Of a stretch of 64,000 nt of DNA, positions 36,369 through 48,960 are shown one piece after another. The stretch spans positions 1,676,001-1,740,000 of the forward strand of contig JAQFVV010006221.1 in the NCBI GenBank assembly GCA_028023455.1. The letters are read 5' to 3'. The position numbers and the translations under genes were made by a program. Source of the DNA: Epiperipatus broadwayi. Taxonomy: Eukaryota; Onychophora; Udeonychophora; Euonychophora; Peripatidae. Position 1 is the first letter of the stretch. The number at the start of each line of letters is the position of its first letter. The notes under the pieces are model-generated. The model was not told where the DNA came from and ran no database searches. It worked only from the letters and a program-made list of their open reading frames with translations.

Positions 36369-36889
36369 CTGGATTAAAATTTTCTGATAGTTGAAATTAT
36401 TCAATTCTCCGTGTATGTATAGATCTATTTAAAGTTGAGTATGCATTGTCCTATGCAAGACTTATGGAGGGTTATTTAAACTATTCATAATCCATTCATT
36501 TTCCTTTTTTGTTACTCACTCATAAATATGGCTGATATGAGAGTGGTCTTTTCAGATGATGGAAGGACTTGAACCAAACCAATGGTATAGCTCTATTGTA
36601 GAGGGCACATGCAAGATTTTGTTACTTCTTCATCCTGGTCTCTTTTGGAGTCTTATTTTCTTGAAGGGTACACAAATTATGGAGAATCCATTTCTATGTA
36701 TGGGTGAGCTCCTAATTGGTTGGCTCATGAGTATCTCCTAAGTGGCTGTTCTTGTCAGCCAGGGTATGCTCTCACCATTGAAATAGCTGACCTTTTCCTC
36801 TGATTAATACCCTCATTTTATTTTCACATTAGAATCTGATACTTATTCCTAATCTAAATATGGCTTTAAAATTCTTGTGTTATAGGTTC

Positions 36890-37195
36890 CTTCCACTTCT
36901 CCATTTATATTTGTTCAAAAAAAGTTAGGGCCTGACTGTTTCATGATAGTGAATAGTCTTTGGTATGGGTTGTTAAACTTTTGGTATATACTCTTGATTT
37001 GTTTACTGGGGTTAAAGGTTTTAATAAAGACCTTTTTTCTATCTTAAATTGGTGGTAGTTTTTTTATTTCCAGTTCTCTGCTCTGCTTTCTCTCTTAATT
37101 GTTGAAGTGCCTTTAAAATGTCAATTTCTCTATTACAATGTTCAAGCTCAACAGGTGGTTGGTATTTTTGGAATAATATAGGTATTGTACTGGTC
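36890..37195 (-). pseudogene. relic integrase C-terminus
   Basis: A minus-strand frame reads KWLTSTIPILFQKYQPP, then VELEHCNREIDILKALQQLR. After stops and a frameshift it reads LKTFNPSKQIKSIYQKF and then NPYQRLFTIMKQSGPN. This matches the end of an LTR-element integrase: the P--L-----P-EL----R helix followed by the SH3-like domain with K-G-LVL and KF-GPY. The core D,D,E domain is not recognisable upstream. Its place, just before the polypurine tract, fits the last product of pol. Confidence 0.55.
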
Positions 37196-37439
37196 AACCA
37201 CTTATTCCATTAACATTAGCATACACACAAATTGAACATGAAAGGAAAATGGTGACATGCCGGAATAAGGAGAAATTTAAATACTTTACCATAATATTAT
37301 TATGGACACAAAATATACTTATAAAAAGATTGATTTTTACATATCTTTGGGGGATTACTCTAAACCAACCCCTTGCACCACTCTTAGAAGAAAAATGAAT
37401 TCTCCTCCTGAAAGGATATGCAAGTTCAAATATCATTGG

Positions 37440-39676
37440 GCATATATGAATATAAATAATTATTCAAACAAAACTAATAAATAAGTATCCTCATGATAAA
37501 TAAAGATTTAAGACCCGATAAGATGATGTCCCATTTGCTAGCTCAGCATACTCTATTCTCAGTTAAAAGAATGGGCATCGGAAAACTCACACAATTAATT
37601 AATAATATGGTTAGAGAAAGTAAATGACAAAGAGAATAAAAAAAATATGGCAATAGTCACTTTAGAATTATAATATAAATCTTTTATTAGCCCATTATCC
37701 CCTAGCATTTATAACATAATAAATTTACCATACCAAGATTGATTAAATATATGAAACAAATATTACACACTACATAAATCATTTTAATGAGACAAAAATT
37801 ATAATCATAAAGAAATACTTGACAAAGCAATAGTTAGAATAAATAAAGGAAAATTTCTTTCTTAATAATAAAAAAATGAATTAAATAACTAATATGTGAG
37901 AGATGGTGATCTGTGGATTATAAACTCACACACGTGCATTAAGTAAACAAGGAAAACTTAACAAATTACATAAAAGATCTAGTGTCTGAACCTAGCCTGA
38001 CACCTCTCTGAGGAGTGCCAAAGCATGAAACCATGGTCAGGGGTTTGGGGGGGGGTTCCTGACAGGGATATTTTAAGTGCTGGCTCTGGCTAAGCATTTA
38101 TCATAAAGCTTGTAGAGGAATTGGCAATCCTCACTGTTTATAACTTACAAGCTTAAGAGATAGGGTCATGTGATCTATGAATTGATCTATGACTTTTATT
38201 TTGACTGCATAAAAGGTGTGTTTATGTACGTATGTACACAAGACATATATTTATGAAATGTGTGTTAAATTTAAAATAAAATAAACACAAAAAATAGTGT
38301 ACCCGATAAAGTCTATAAGCTTCATCCTTCTATGGGTTTTGAGTGGGCTATACATCTATTTATCTACTGCAGCAAAGGCTGGACTTGACTGTGGCACAAG
38401 TTCATGGAATTCATCATCATCTCAGTGTTTACATTTTTTGGGATGGCAGGAAAGGATCTGGATGGATGTACTGAAGTGGGCTTCTATCCCATAATCATTC
38501 TATATACAGGAAAGTGCTTGATTTGCATTTTTAGGCTGAACAACAGATATTATACACTATAAAGTCTTTTCTTATTTTATGAACTCTAAATTAATTACTG
38601 GCTTCACTGGCATGTTGCAATTGAACTTCCATCAGCATTAACTGAGTATATGGTGGAATAATCATCTGCTCATCATTTAGCTTTCCCAGTTGTCTAGATA
38701 ACTGACATTACTCTACACCACTTAATTGTCTGATGTTTAAATCATTGACTACTGACTGGTTAACTGCTCTATGGTTATTTGAGTGACTGCATGAATTAGT
38801 GTTCGTTGGTTCAGAATGACTGAATGAATTTTTAATTAGAGTAAATCCCATGGATTAGAATGAAACAGAATCAGCATGCTTAATTAAAAGGTTGCAAGAC
38901 TTTGTTTGGTTTTCAAAAACAGCATTAGCTTAACAATTAAATTAAAATTAGGCTCCTAATAAGGTTTGCCTTTGAGAAACAAAAATGAACTTCCTTCTCA
39001 CAACTTCAGAACAGATATCTATCTCCCTTCAATACCCCCTCAATTTGTGTATCTCCTCCAAGAAAGAAAAAATCAATTAATTAAATCTTTTTTTGGTTTT
39101 ACTAATTGGTTTAGATGATTCATGAAACATTCCAATGCAATCGTCTAAGTGCTTTCAAGAATTTTATTTCCAATTAGTTTTTTTTTATTTCCATTCAGAT
39201 CACAATATCACTAATAAAAATTTTAATGAATGATAACATCTTTTTTTTAGTAATTACATGATCTCAATCGAAGTTTTAAAAAAATATTTCGCTTAAATTG
39301 GACATTCCTCTCTCACAGCATTATCGCAAGTTTATTCAAGTTCTTTTTATCCAGTTGAAATTATTTTAGAATGGACAGGAAACCAGAATGCCTTTAGGCT
39401 TTTCTTAAATTTAAGACAATGACCCCCCTCTTGCTCAAGTGCAACTGAAGTGAAAAACAACCATTAAAACTCCGATCTAACTTATTTTTAAATAGTAATA
39501 TTTCAAATTTTCCTTTTTACATTGGTTGTAAACACTCAAAAAAATAAATATAGAATCACAAATTGCAAATAAATGTCTTAGCATTTCTTTAACAAACAAA
39601 AAAATTTTTAAATTATAAACACATTTTGGCATTTCTTTTTAAAACAAAAATCAAAATTACAAATACATATTTCTAA
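37440..39676. other. internal region of the LTR element, no clear gene
   Basis: About 2.2 kb where pol would be expected. I see no reverse transcriptase motif on the minus strand. One short minus frame near 38600-38690 reads LNDEQMIIPPYTQLMLMEVQ and may be a coding remnant. A G run occurs at about 38046-38055. Confidence 0.45.
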
Positions 39677-40173
39677 CTCTTTAAATATTGGCTTTACTCA
39701 TATATGTGTGTGAGTTTATGTTATAGCCACAGTTCTCTCTCTTAATTTACAAGTTTGATTATATAAATCATACACCCACCACCCACTTAATAGATTTTTA
39801 CATATTTTTGGCCATTAATTTGTTTAACATTATCTTGTGCTTGTCCACATCAAACGTACCTGGCACAGTATGGAACTAATGTCATCTCTAAAACCTCATC
39901 ATTTACCTTAATTCCTCTGAAAAAACTCTTTAAAAATTGGCTTTACTCATATATGTGTGTGAGTTTATGTTATAGCCACAGTTCTCTCTCTTAATTTACA
40001 AGTTTTATTATATAAATCATACACCCACCACCCACTTAATAGATTTTTACATATTTTTGGCCATTAATTTGTTTAACATTATCTTGTGCTTGTCCACATC
40101 AAACGTACCTGGCACAGTATGGAACTAATGTCATCTCTAAAACCTCATCATTTACCTTAATTCCTCTGAAAAA
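39677..40173. repeat. near-identical 249-bp tandem duplication
   Basis: Two adjacent units (39677-39925 and 39926-40173), with TTGGCTTTACTCATATATGT and ACACCCACCACCCACTTAAT in each. They differ at only two or three positions by eye. Confidence 0.9.
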
Positions 40174-40499
40174 TCAATAATGCATGAGTTCATATGCAGG
40201 AAGTCTGCCCTGAGAATGAGATAATTCATAATTAGGAATGCATGATAGAGCATTATTTGGCCAAATTAAGGATCTTATCTTCCCAAGAGCATGTTAGCTT
40301 GGTGATTTCTCTGTATGTGATTCATTTTATATTATTGTCCTTTGGCATTCCTTTGGTCTTGAGATGAGGAATGTATCTTCAAGTATCTATTTAGATGATT
40401 TTGGTGGGGTTTGGGTACATAATTACTATACCCTGGCTTTGGGTTTTCCTCTTGGCTATTAGAAGAACTGGTCAAGGTTAGATCATTCCAGTCTTGATG

Positions 40500-42885
40500 T
40501 CATTTTGGGGATTGGCAATCTGTAGTGTTAGGTCTCACCACTTTACCTTTCCACTGATTTGGGCTAGTATTGTTTTTCCTGCTCCTTTTAAACATGGAGT
40601 TTACAGTTACTTCTTCCCTCTTTTCTGGTGTTCTAGTGCATAAATTTAAATTGTTCATGTCTATATTAGCAAGCAACTCTGCCACTTGCTCAATGTTCCT
40701 TGCATTGGTATAGAGGAGAGACTGTTCTACATTCATGGATAAGTTTCTCTTCATAATCCTGATCATTTCACTCTCACCCAGGTAATACATGTTCAGGGTC
40801 CTTAGCCTGGTTACCTGGTGATGAAAAACTTGATGAGAGTTTCCCTTGGCATGATTCTGTATTTCCCTTGGAGCAGTTGTTATAACAATGATTCCTACCT
40901 ATCTCTGTTTCAAAATTTTTTGACTAGGAGGGTCTTGTAATCCTCAAATATGGTTGGGCCTGAAATATTCTCATCATGTGAGCACATCTCCTTGTAGGTG
41001 ACTATATGTGATGATGTTTCTCCCTTTAGATAAACTGTGGTTCACCATGAAGTATAGGTGAATTTAAATTGTTCATGTCTATATTAGCAAGCAACTCTGC
41101 CACTTGCTCAATGTTCCTTGCATTGGTATAGAGGAGAGACTGTTCTACATTCATGGATAAGTTTCTCTTCATAATCCTGATCATTTCACTCTCACCCAGG
41201 TAATACATGTTCAGGGTCCTTAGCCTGGTTACCTGGTGATGAAAAACTTGATGAGAGTTTCCCTTGGCATGATTCTGTATTTCCCTTGGAGCAGTTGTTA
41301 TAACAATGATTCCTACCTATCTCTGTTTCAAAATTTTTTGACTAGGAGGGTCTTGTAATCCTCAAATATGGTTGGGCCTGAAATATTCTCATCATGTGAG
41401 CACATCTCCTTGTAGGTGACTATATGTGATGATGTTTCTCCCTTTAGATAAACTGTGGTTCACCATGAAGTATAGGTGAAAGCACTTCTGTTCAATGGGG
41501 GCTTTGTTTGTAACACCCTTGAACACCTTCAATTGCACAAACAGATTAATGACACTGGGCAGGGTGGTATGGGGTTGTCTAATATGTCTTTCCAATTCAT
41601 TGGTATATGGGATATCTCTGGTCAGACTGATTGACATGGTATGTACCTGGAATTATTTCTTCAAGGCTAAAGTCAAAAGGATAACTCTTTGCATTGGATC
41701 CAGTTTAACTTATAGATACATCCATACTCGAGTCTGTTAGCCTCTGTAGATTCTTTACAGTGAGTTTGAGGTGTCCTTCCCTGTCACTCTCTTCTGTATT
41801 AGATTGTATTTTAAGCTGGTGATTGGTCTGTTGATTCACAAGGGTTGGGGTTCTACAAGATAACTGGGCTTCCAAAACTTTAAGTTTCTGGTCGAGAGTC
41901 TCATCCAAGTGGTCCACCGGATCACAGGTTTTGGTTGAGATTTCTACCAGTTTTTTGAGTGTGGCCTTTTCAGTAGCTCTGGTATTTTCTATATAGGTCA
42001 CCCTGATTTCCAGCTTTTTCAGCTCAGTATCAATCTTCTCTAAATACCTATTCTGCATTTCCATATTGATGGTTTGCTTTGCGTAAAATTGATCCATTTT
42101 ATGGTTCACCTCTTATATTTCCTTCTGTACCTTTGTCTGTAGCTGGTCCTGATCAGCACATTTAATTCCTAAGTGCTTCTCTGGTTTTATAGACTTCATC
42201 ATATTTGGCATTAAGTTGATCAATGATGCTAACCTGAAATTCTCTAAATCTCTGCTGGCATCTGACATTTTCTCTTCAACATTCTTTCTACTTTCCTTGA
42301 TTGTTTGCTTCCTCTTCTGATTGTTTTGTTGCATGGTATTCAACTGCATAGACAGATGTTCCAGATCATGTGACAATCTATTCTCAAGGTCTTTTACTTC
42401 TGTCTTTAATTCCAATTTTATGCTTTCTAAGTTTGACTTAAGTGTCTCTTCCAAACTGTCCATCCTGTAGTCTATCTGATATATCCATTTCTTCTTTTAT
42501 TTGAGCCAACTTGTGGTACATCTTATTTCCAATCTCTTCTTTCATTTGATTCATCTGAACTCCCATGTTGTTTAGCTGGGCCATCAGGGTCTGAAGTATT
42601 TGTTCCATGGCTCTTATAACTATCAGGTCTTTAATACTCTGGGGTATTTCAATATTGGGTGGTGGAGTTCCTTGAGTGCTCCTTGGATTTGAGTTATCAC
42701 ATTGTTGGTGATATGAACTTGTTTAGAGTGATTGATTTTGCTAGTGATGCCCCCAGTACCCAGGTCAGTATTGATATTTTCCCAATATATCTACTCTGAT
42801 CTGCTTCTTCATAGCTACTAGTGCTTAATAGTGTTTTTTCTCCATTTTCTATTTTCTCCAAGTGCTTTTTGTTTTTAGTTAACAT
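40500..42885 (-). pseudogene. decayed gag with coiled coils of the LTR element
   Basis: Minus-strand frames in order. 42697-42885: an N-terminal segment (EKIENGEKTLLSTSSYEEAD). About 42470-42650: EQILQTLMAQLNNMGVQMNQ and on, a heptad-like helix. 42113-42463 and 41705-42109: long charged coiled coils (LKTEVKDLENRLSHDLEHL; KKLEIRVTYIENTRATEKA). 41392-41637: LPSVINLFVQLKVFKGVTNK. Then GPTIFEDYKTLLVKKF and YYLGESEMIRIMKRNLSMN, followed by a basic C-terminus (RKNNTSPNQWKGK). Four or more frameshifts or stops separate them, and no CCHC knuckle was seen. A gag role is inferred from position after the primer site and the helical make-up; the superfamily is not certain. Confidence 0.6.
40643..41478. 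repeat. identical 418-bp tandem duplication within gag
   Basis: Units 40643-41060 and 41061-41478 look identical base for base. This yields two copies of the YYLGESEMIRIM segment in gag. So recent a duplication inside a decayed element is unexpected. Confidence 0.95.
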
Positions 42886-43280
42886 TAAACCATAATTTAT
42901 TTGTTTTTGATTATAACTGTTCTTTGTTTTTTGAGTATAATAAATGGTTGTTGTGAGATCATGTGTTTAGCTTTACCATTAATACTTCAATTTTAATTCA
43001 TCTCACTAACAAGTTTTATTACTAATGTTGTCATTTAATGCCTATCATTTGAAGTGTGTTTAATTCATCTGACTCTTCTACTTATATAAATTTTTATTTA
43101 CATGATTATTTACTAATTTGAAGTCTCTGACTACTTTATATTCCCTAGCAGTTAATGCTTTTTGTGTCTAAAGTGAGGCTTCTTTGATGTCTTATTCTTT
43201 TATGGTTGGTTATTGTTAATTTGGAGTTTCCTCCATTTGTTTGTATTCATTGTTGCTGCTAGATCCATCTGGATACTAAT

Positions 43281-43299
43281 CCCTAAAGTTCAGGTGCCA
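43281..43299 (-). other. primer binding site
   Basis: The minus strand reads TGGCACCTGAACTTTAGGG, three bases inside the 5' LTR. TGGC-CC-GAAC agrees with the complement of a tRNA-Lys 3' end (TGGCGCCCGAAC) with two transitions. Confidence 0.6.
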
Positions 43300-45726
43300 A
43301 AATGTAATGGTCTGTTTTCCATATGGAAGAGGGGAATTGCGTCTTACTACAATTAGACCTAGGGTCTTTCATAGGTTGCTGTGAGTGATGTAATAAAGAG
43401 CCTGATCAATGATTACATCCATCTCCAATGGCTATCTCAAATGATTATGCATTAAATCTGAACACAATTTATATCAATTCACCCACTTCCTACCCCTCTT
43501 TCAGATACCATTACATCATAAATTTCAAATTCAGGGTGAAGTTGTGATTGACTCTTTTTGAGAATGAATATACATATATAACAATATCCTCACTTCTACA
43601 TAAGTGCAATAAATTAATGACTTTCCAGCTAACCTTGCTAAAATATTATGACATAGGAAAAAAGAGTATGTGTGTACATATACCCTTGCTAAAATATTAT
43701 GACATAAAAAAGAGTATGTGTGTACATATATTTTGGATAATATGTAACTGTGCTGAAATAGAATGATTTAGATAAATCAGAGACTGCTCAAAGTTTCAAA
43801 ATAGTTTAATCCATTTTATTTTAACAAAGAAAAATTAAAAAGTATTCAAAAAAAAATCCAAACAACAAGTTGGTGAATGAATGGCATGCATCCCTAGCAT
43901 TTAATAAGATAACTGATGATTCAAACCATCCTCTTTCTACCCTGGTTAGGTATGCATCATTAGCACTAAGTATTTACAAATTTGTTACAATTTAAAATGA
44001 GAATTCTAACAAGTTTATATTTAAACCTAAACAGTAGTATAATGGGTGGTGTCCTTGCAGCTTGTTTCAACTGACAAAGTCCTTTTTTCTTGGAAAAGAA
44101 ACCCCCTGTATATTAATAATCTACTGCTGATAGTAAAGTACATGTATTAAAAAAGGTTAAACTTACATACCAAAGAAAAATAAACAAATAAGAGTTAGTT
44201 AATTAGTATAACAAGTTAACAAACAATTCTGTCCTGTAAATAATGAGAGTTGTTAATGTGGGCAAAGTAAAATCTTACCTCCCATATTAAGTTAGATGAT
44301 CTGTCAAGCTTGTTTCAGAAGGGAAACCTAAATTTTATTTATTACAAAACAAAAATATTTGTTCATCTTATATCCGTAATCCCCACTTTTCCATTTTGTG
44401 ATTTGAGATCCAAGCTAGGCATATGCTTCCCCATTGTTCATAGATAAAGTTTAAAGTTCAGATGGTTTATTTAAATGATTTGATCAACATTTTGCCTTAA
44501 GAATGTCCTACAAAATGTTTCTAAACCTCTCAAAAAAGTTTCTCAATCTTGTAAATTCATACTCTTTCTGGAATTCATATATTGGTAGGGTGAGTGCTGT
44601 CGATCAGCTTTGGTATAGTTCTGCTCTCTTGTAGCATCTATTCCATTCTTTTGCTAAACTAAGGTAGAAGTTCATTCTATAGAATTTGGGAATTTTAATT
44701 AGGCATTCAATGGATGAGTTAATGTTTACATCTTCTGGTAAGCATCTACCCAAGACCTCAATGGCTAGTTGTTAAGCCAAAAAACATTGGGGTAGCTTTT
44801 AAATAACTTGAATATTCTTGCTTATAAATTATTTGATGTTAAAAGCTTTAAAATATGATTCTGCGATATATATATGGCACAAAATTACTCTTGTGATAAT
44901 ATTTGAATGAGGTGCTACTATTCCTTTATAGTTTTCTCAATTGATAATATTTCTATTCTTCTGAATGGTTGCTGTCTAATAGGAAACTCCCTTAGAAGCA
45001 GGTTTGCAATATTGTAAAAGAGTTTCTTACTGTCAAAGGCCATATAAGTAAATAATTTCTTTGGCTTAGTCAACCATCTCTGCAGTTATTCTCATATTCG
45101 AATCTAAAAAAAAAATTTTTCGTATATTTTTTTTATTATCTTCTTTAGGTTTTTATATATAGTGAGGGTTGAGTTAGTTAATGTTTTTTTAATTAAGTAA
45201 TTGAATCATAAACTTTCATCTTTTGAACAATGGGTTGCTTGGATATGCTTGATCTAGACCATCTTCAGGTTCTAAAGTTCAAGTTTTGGTTAGTTTCCAT
45301 GGTAACTAAACAATAGGTTTATTTTTGTTTTATCTATATATATATATATATATGGGATATTTAATCTTTAATTATTATGTCTAGTTAGGGAAATATTTTT
45401 ATTTTTTTTATCTTTCAAAAACCAAATTTATTGTACATTTAGACCATAGAAATACAGACCAAAAAGTAAAAAAAAAACAAGTAAATGATTATGAAATAGC
45501 ATGCAAATAAAAAAAGGATATATTTGAGTTAATGTTTGCACAGGAAACTTTTGTGACTTGTATGTTGTTCCAAAAATAGACCATAGAAACCCAATTTGTC
45601 TAAAGTTCATAGCAGGGAAGATTAAAATGAGATGCTGTTAGTAGGTAGTATTAATATCCGTGTTTGAGTTTTATGAAATGATGAACAGCAACAGCCACCC
45701 AATAAACAGCAAAGTTGCGGGGAGCT

Positions 45727-48700
45727 CTATCCAATTGCAATGGAGTCCCAGGTTTGTGCAGCTGTGAAGGGGTCAGCAGTGCGCATATCTCTATCCCTTT
45801 CCTTGTTTAGTATTTGGCAAAACGCTGTGAAAATATTATTCAAGGTCTCAGCCTGGAACACCAGCTTACAGCGCAATGCCCAGATGGAAAAGTTAATTAT
45901 GGCCGAAAGCCGGATCTCAGAGAATATGCCCTTTTCAATTGCTGTCTTGAGGTTCATTTCAATTTGATTTCTTGTCATGTTTTGTTGAAAATGAGTTCTT
46001 AAATTGTTCAAAGTTATGCATTCGAAGAGGAAGTGATCGGTAGTCTCTTCCTGTCTTTGACACAATGTGCAATTAGGGTCAATATCTTGCCCCCTTTTAT
46101 AGTGGAGGAAGGCATTTGTTGGGAGGGCATGCAGGTTCGATTTCAATAGGAAGTCCACGATTTTTGGCGGCAACTTCCAGAGCTTGGTCATCCTTATCAT
46201 TCGAGGGATGTTGATTGAAAGGCAGCTGGGGATCCTCTGTTTTTGATGGTCAAGAAGATCAAACACTTCCCAATACGCAAGTTTTCTTTGAAATAGGGTT
46301 GATGTTGGTTTGATGTTATCAAAGATAAAGTTGATCTGCTGTTGAAGGAGCAAGGCACGTCCTCTGGGGGGTGGCCGATCAGTAGGTTGAATGTCCTTTT
46401 CCGGAAGTGGGCATTGAGCACGTTCATTTTCCTTGAAGATGTTGTAGAGTACATTATGGATGCGTTGTAAGTTGAATATAGTTAGCGAGTGTAGTGAGAG
46501 ACCATTTAAAGTTTTGGGCTTTTGGAGGATTCTCAAGCTAATTACGGGTGATCGGCCCGCCCAACACAGTTTTCTACAGGCGGTTTCTACTTTGTTGATG
46601 AATACCTTGGTGGGGATGAACCCTGCCAAATAGTATATTATTTTTGGAAGAATGAGAGCATTTAAAAGGGCTACTTTCCCAAATAGGGAAAGGTATATTT
46701 TTGACAAAGATGCGATTGTGGTTTCAATTTTCTCTAATAATGAGTCCTGTATCTCTTTACGCATCACCGTGGGTGTTTTTGATAGGTGAAATCCTAGAAA
46801 TTTCTGTGGTGCTGCTTCAAATCCACCAGAGATCTTCTGGCCAGTAAGAATTGACCAAATAGCTGATTTTTTTGGGTTGACAAGGAAACCAGATAATTTG
46901 GCATGGTGATCAAGAAGTTGTTTTAGCTTACCCAGTTCATCATGGGATGAAAGAAACACAACTACATCATCCATATAGGAGATGTGATTGATGTTCTCAT
47001 TAAGTAGTGGAACAGCGATACCAGAAAACGTGGCCTCGATGTTCAACAGCATTGGATTGATATAGGCAGCAAAGAGAAGTGCACTCAGGGGAGAACCTTG
47101 GGGGATGGAGATGTAGGGCATAAAACCCGGGGCAATGCGACCATCTAGGGACAAGAACACTTCCCGATTGTAAAGAAGGTTCTCAATCATTTGAATGTAT
47201 ACGGGTGGTACATTTAGCTGTTCCAGAACACTGAGAAGAACATCAATTCTCACGGAGTCGAATGCCCCAGCTATATCAAGTTGGACTGCAATGGGCTGGG
47301 ACTTCCTTTGTCTCCGCACATGATCGACCAGAAGTCTGAAGCGGCTGACAGCGTCAGATGTTGAAGTGCCTTTTTTTGCAAATTGATAGCGCGAAAGTTG
47401 TTTAATTATGTTATATTGAATCTTGTCTTTAATGATGCTCTCGATGATCTTTGTCAATAGAGGAATCATCGAGATAGGACGCAGGTTATTGAGATCTGGT
47501 TGTGCATCTCGCTTCTTTAAAAAGGGTACCATAGAGATGGGACATAGGTTTATTAGGTGATGACTTCCAGTGGCGATGAGGTCTATCATTCCGTGGATTA
47601 CTGGGATAGTAAAAGCTCTTAGGTGTAAAAGTAGAAATCTGGGAATTCCATGCATGCCAGGATGGACACTTTCTGGGAGTGATTGCAGTTTGTCAAGAAT
47701 ATCACCATCTGTGATGTTATGTTCCATAGGGTTGTTAGTAACAAAAACTCTACGGATGTTAGTGACACCAATAGGTTGTAATTTTCTTTTGTAAAAGTCT
47801 CTTATTTTGGAAAGCATGGAGAGGCCGATATATTGTTTACTGTGTATCTTGATCGATGAGGGTGCCTTGTTTTGTTGGTTGGATCCTAGGGCCCATCTGA
47901 TGTAACCTCGAGTCCAGCAGTGTTGATATGCTAAGTAACTGCGCGCTCGTTTAATTGATAGGTATTCAGCCAGGGATTGTTGGGTAGCTTTGTATTGTAG
48001 TTTAAGGCGAGTAATTTCTTGGATATTTTGCCTTTGTATGGGCAAATGTTTAAGTGTGTCGGCTATCTTGTCCAATTGACTTAGTAATTTGAGGGGACCT
48101 TTATTATGTTGAGTGCATTTATGAATATGTGATTGTAGAATATTTATGAAGTTATTCCATTTATCACATGGTGAAAGTGTGTTTATATTAGCAGAGTTGA
48201 ATGATATGTAAATCTCAGAGATGAGTTGTATAGTGGCAGATTCCTTTGTGAGGATCCTCATTGTTCGTGGAATGTTGCCATATGAATGTGTGTTATCCAC
48301 AATTCTGATAAGGACCTCTAGTGCCATGTGGTCCGTAAAGACAACAGGCCACAGGTTAGCTTCAATGAAGGGAGCAAGTGAAGGAGAGAAGTATAAAAGA
48401 TCAATGAGGGACTTAAACCGTGATGAATAGAATGAGAAGGCAGACACATCAAAAAGCTGTCTTCCACTTGTAAAGGTGTTGCTCAGTGATTTTAAGTGAC
48501 TCCTTTCAAAAGAATCATATGTATGATTAAAGTCACCCAACATCAATGCAGGAAAAGGGTTAGTTCTTAAGACCGCGTTGATAGTGTGGATGATTCTATA
48601 GATTATATCTGATGCTTTGGTCATGTAAACATTTATTATGTTAAGTGTCCATCCATTTACCTGTATAATGGCTATGAGGCAGTTAGAGTCTATATGAATT

Positions 48701-48960
48701 ATTTTGAAAAAGGTTATTTTAGATTTTTTATTAAAAAGAATTGCTACTCCACCAGATGCAGAGGAGGAGAAGGAATAATGGAAGTATCCAAATTTTTGAA
48801 TTCTCTGTATGATGTTTTGGTCAGATAGTGTGTGAAGTTTTGTTTCATTGAGGCAAAGAACATCAGGTGTATTATGCTTAAGCCAGAATGATAATGCTTG
48901 GATTCTGGCAAGGGAGTTCATGCCTCTGACGTTAATCGATGTTATGTTGAAAGTCATCAT
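45727..48960 (-). CDS. LINE ORF2: endonuclease-reverse transcriptase (intact)
   Basis: A 1077-codon ORF with no stop or frameshift. Residues 1-215 are an apurinic-type endonuclease: INVRGMN (N10), LNETK (E39), LGDFN (142-145), SLID (184-187) and TDH (209-211). A linker follows, then the reverse transcriptase: NNLRPISMIPLL, QLDIAGAFDSV (D562) and the catalytic YMDD at 662-665. Near the C-terminus is a zinc knuckle, C964-x2-C967-x8-H976-x4-C981. This is the domain order of L1/Tx1-clade ORF2 proteins, which nick the target and copy their own RNA from the nick. The start MMTFNITSINVRG is chosen because the endonuclease begins there. An intact frame in an otherwise decayed host element marks it as a recent insertion. 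The clade is judged by motif only. Confidence 0.9.
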   Translation of the reverse strand: MMTFNITSINVRGMNSLARIQALSFWLKHNTPDVLCLNETKLHTLSDQNIIQRIQKFGYFHYSFSSSASGGVAILFNKKSKITFFKIIHIDSNCLIAIIQVNGWTLNIINVYMTKASDIIYRIIHTINAVLRTNPFPALMLGDFNHTYDSFERSHLKSLSNTFTSGRQLFDVSAFSFYSSRFKSLIDLLYFSPSLAPFIEANLWPVVFTDHMALEVLIRIVDNTHSYGNIPRTMRILTKESATIQLISEIYISFNSANINTLSPCDKWNNFINILQSHIHKCTQHNKGPLKLLSQLDKIADTLKHLPIQRQNIQEITRLKLQYKATQQSLAEYLSIKRARSYLAYQHCWTRGYIRWALGSNQQNKAPSSIKIHSKQYIGLSMLSKIRDFYKRKLQPIGVTNIRRVFVTNNPMEHNITDGDILDKLQSLPESVHPGMHGIPRFLLLHLRAFTIPVIHGMIDLIATGSHHLINLCPISMVPFLKKRDAQPDLNNLRPISMIPLLTKIIESIIKDKIQYNIIKQLSRYQFAKKGTSTSDAVSRFRLLVDHVRRQRKSQPIAVQLDIAGAFDSVRIDVLLSVLEQLNVPPVYIQMIENLLYNREVFLSLDGRIAPGFMPYISIPQGSPLSALLFAAYINPMLLNIEATFSGIAVPLLNENINHISYMDDVVVFLSSHDELGKLKQLLDHHAKLSGFLVNPKKSAIWSILTGQKISGGFEAAPQKFLGFHLSKTPTVMRKEIQDSLLEKIETTIASLSKIYLSLFGKVALLNALILPKIIYYLAGFIPTKVFINKVETACRKLCWAGRSPVISLRILQKPKTLNGLSLHSLTIFNLQRIHNVLYNIFKENERAQCPLPEKDIQPTDRPPPRGRALLLQQQINFIFDNIKPTSTLFQRKLAYWEVFDLLDHQKQRIPSCLSINIPRMIRMTKLWKLPPKIVDFLLKSNLHALPTNAFLHYKRGQDIDPNCTLCQRQEETTDHFLFECITLNNLRTHFQQNMTRNQIEMNLKTAIEKGIFSEIRLSAIINFSIWALRCKLVFQAETLNNIFTAFCQILNKERDRDMRTADPFTAAQTWDSIAIG

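Noticed and set aside
37194-37436. 80-aa minus-strand ORF as an envelope or other gene
   Set aside because: It has no motif; it lies directly upstream of the integrase relic in another frame and is probably degenerate pol sequence.
45740-48430. Several plus-strand ORFs of 60-75 aa
   Set aside because: They are shadows of the 1077-codon LINE ORF2 on the minus strand.
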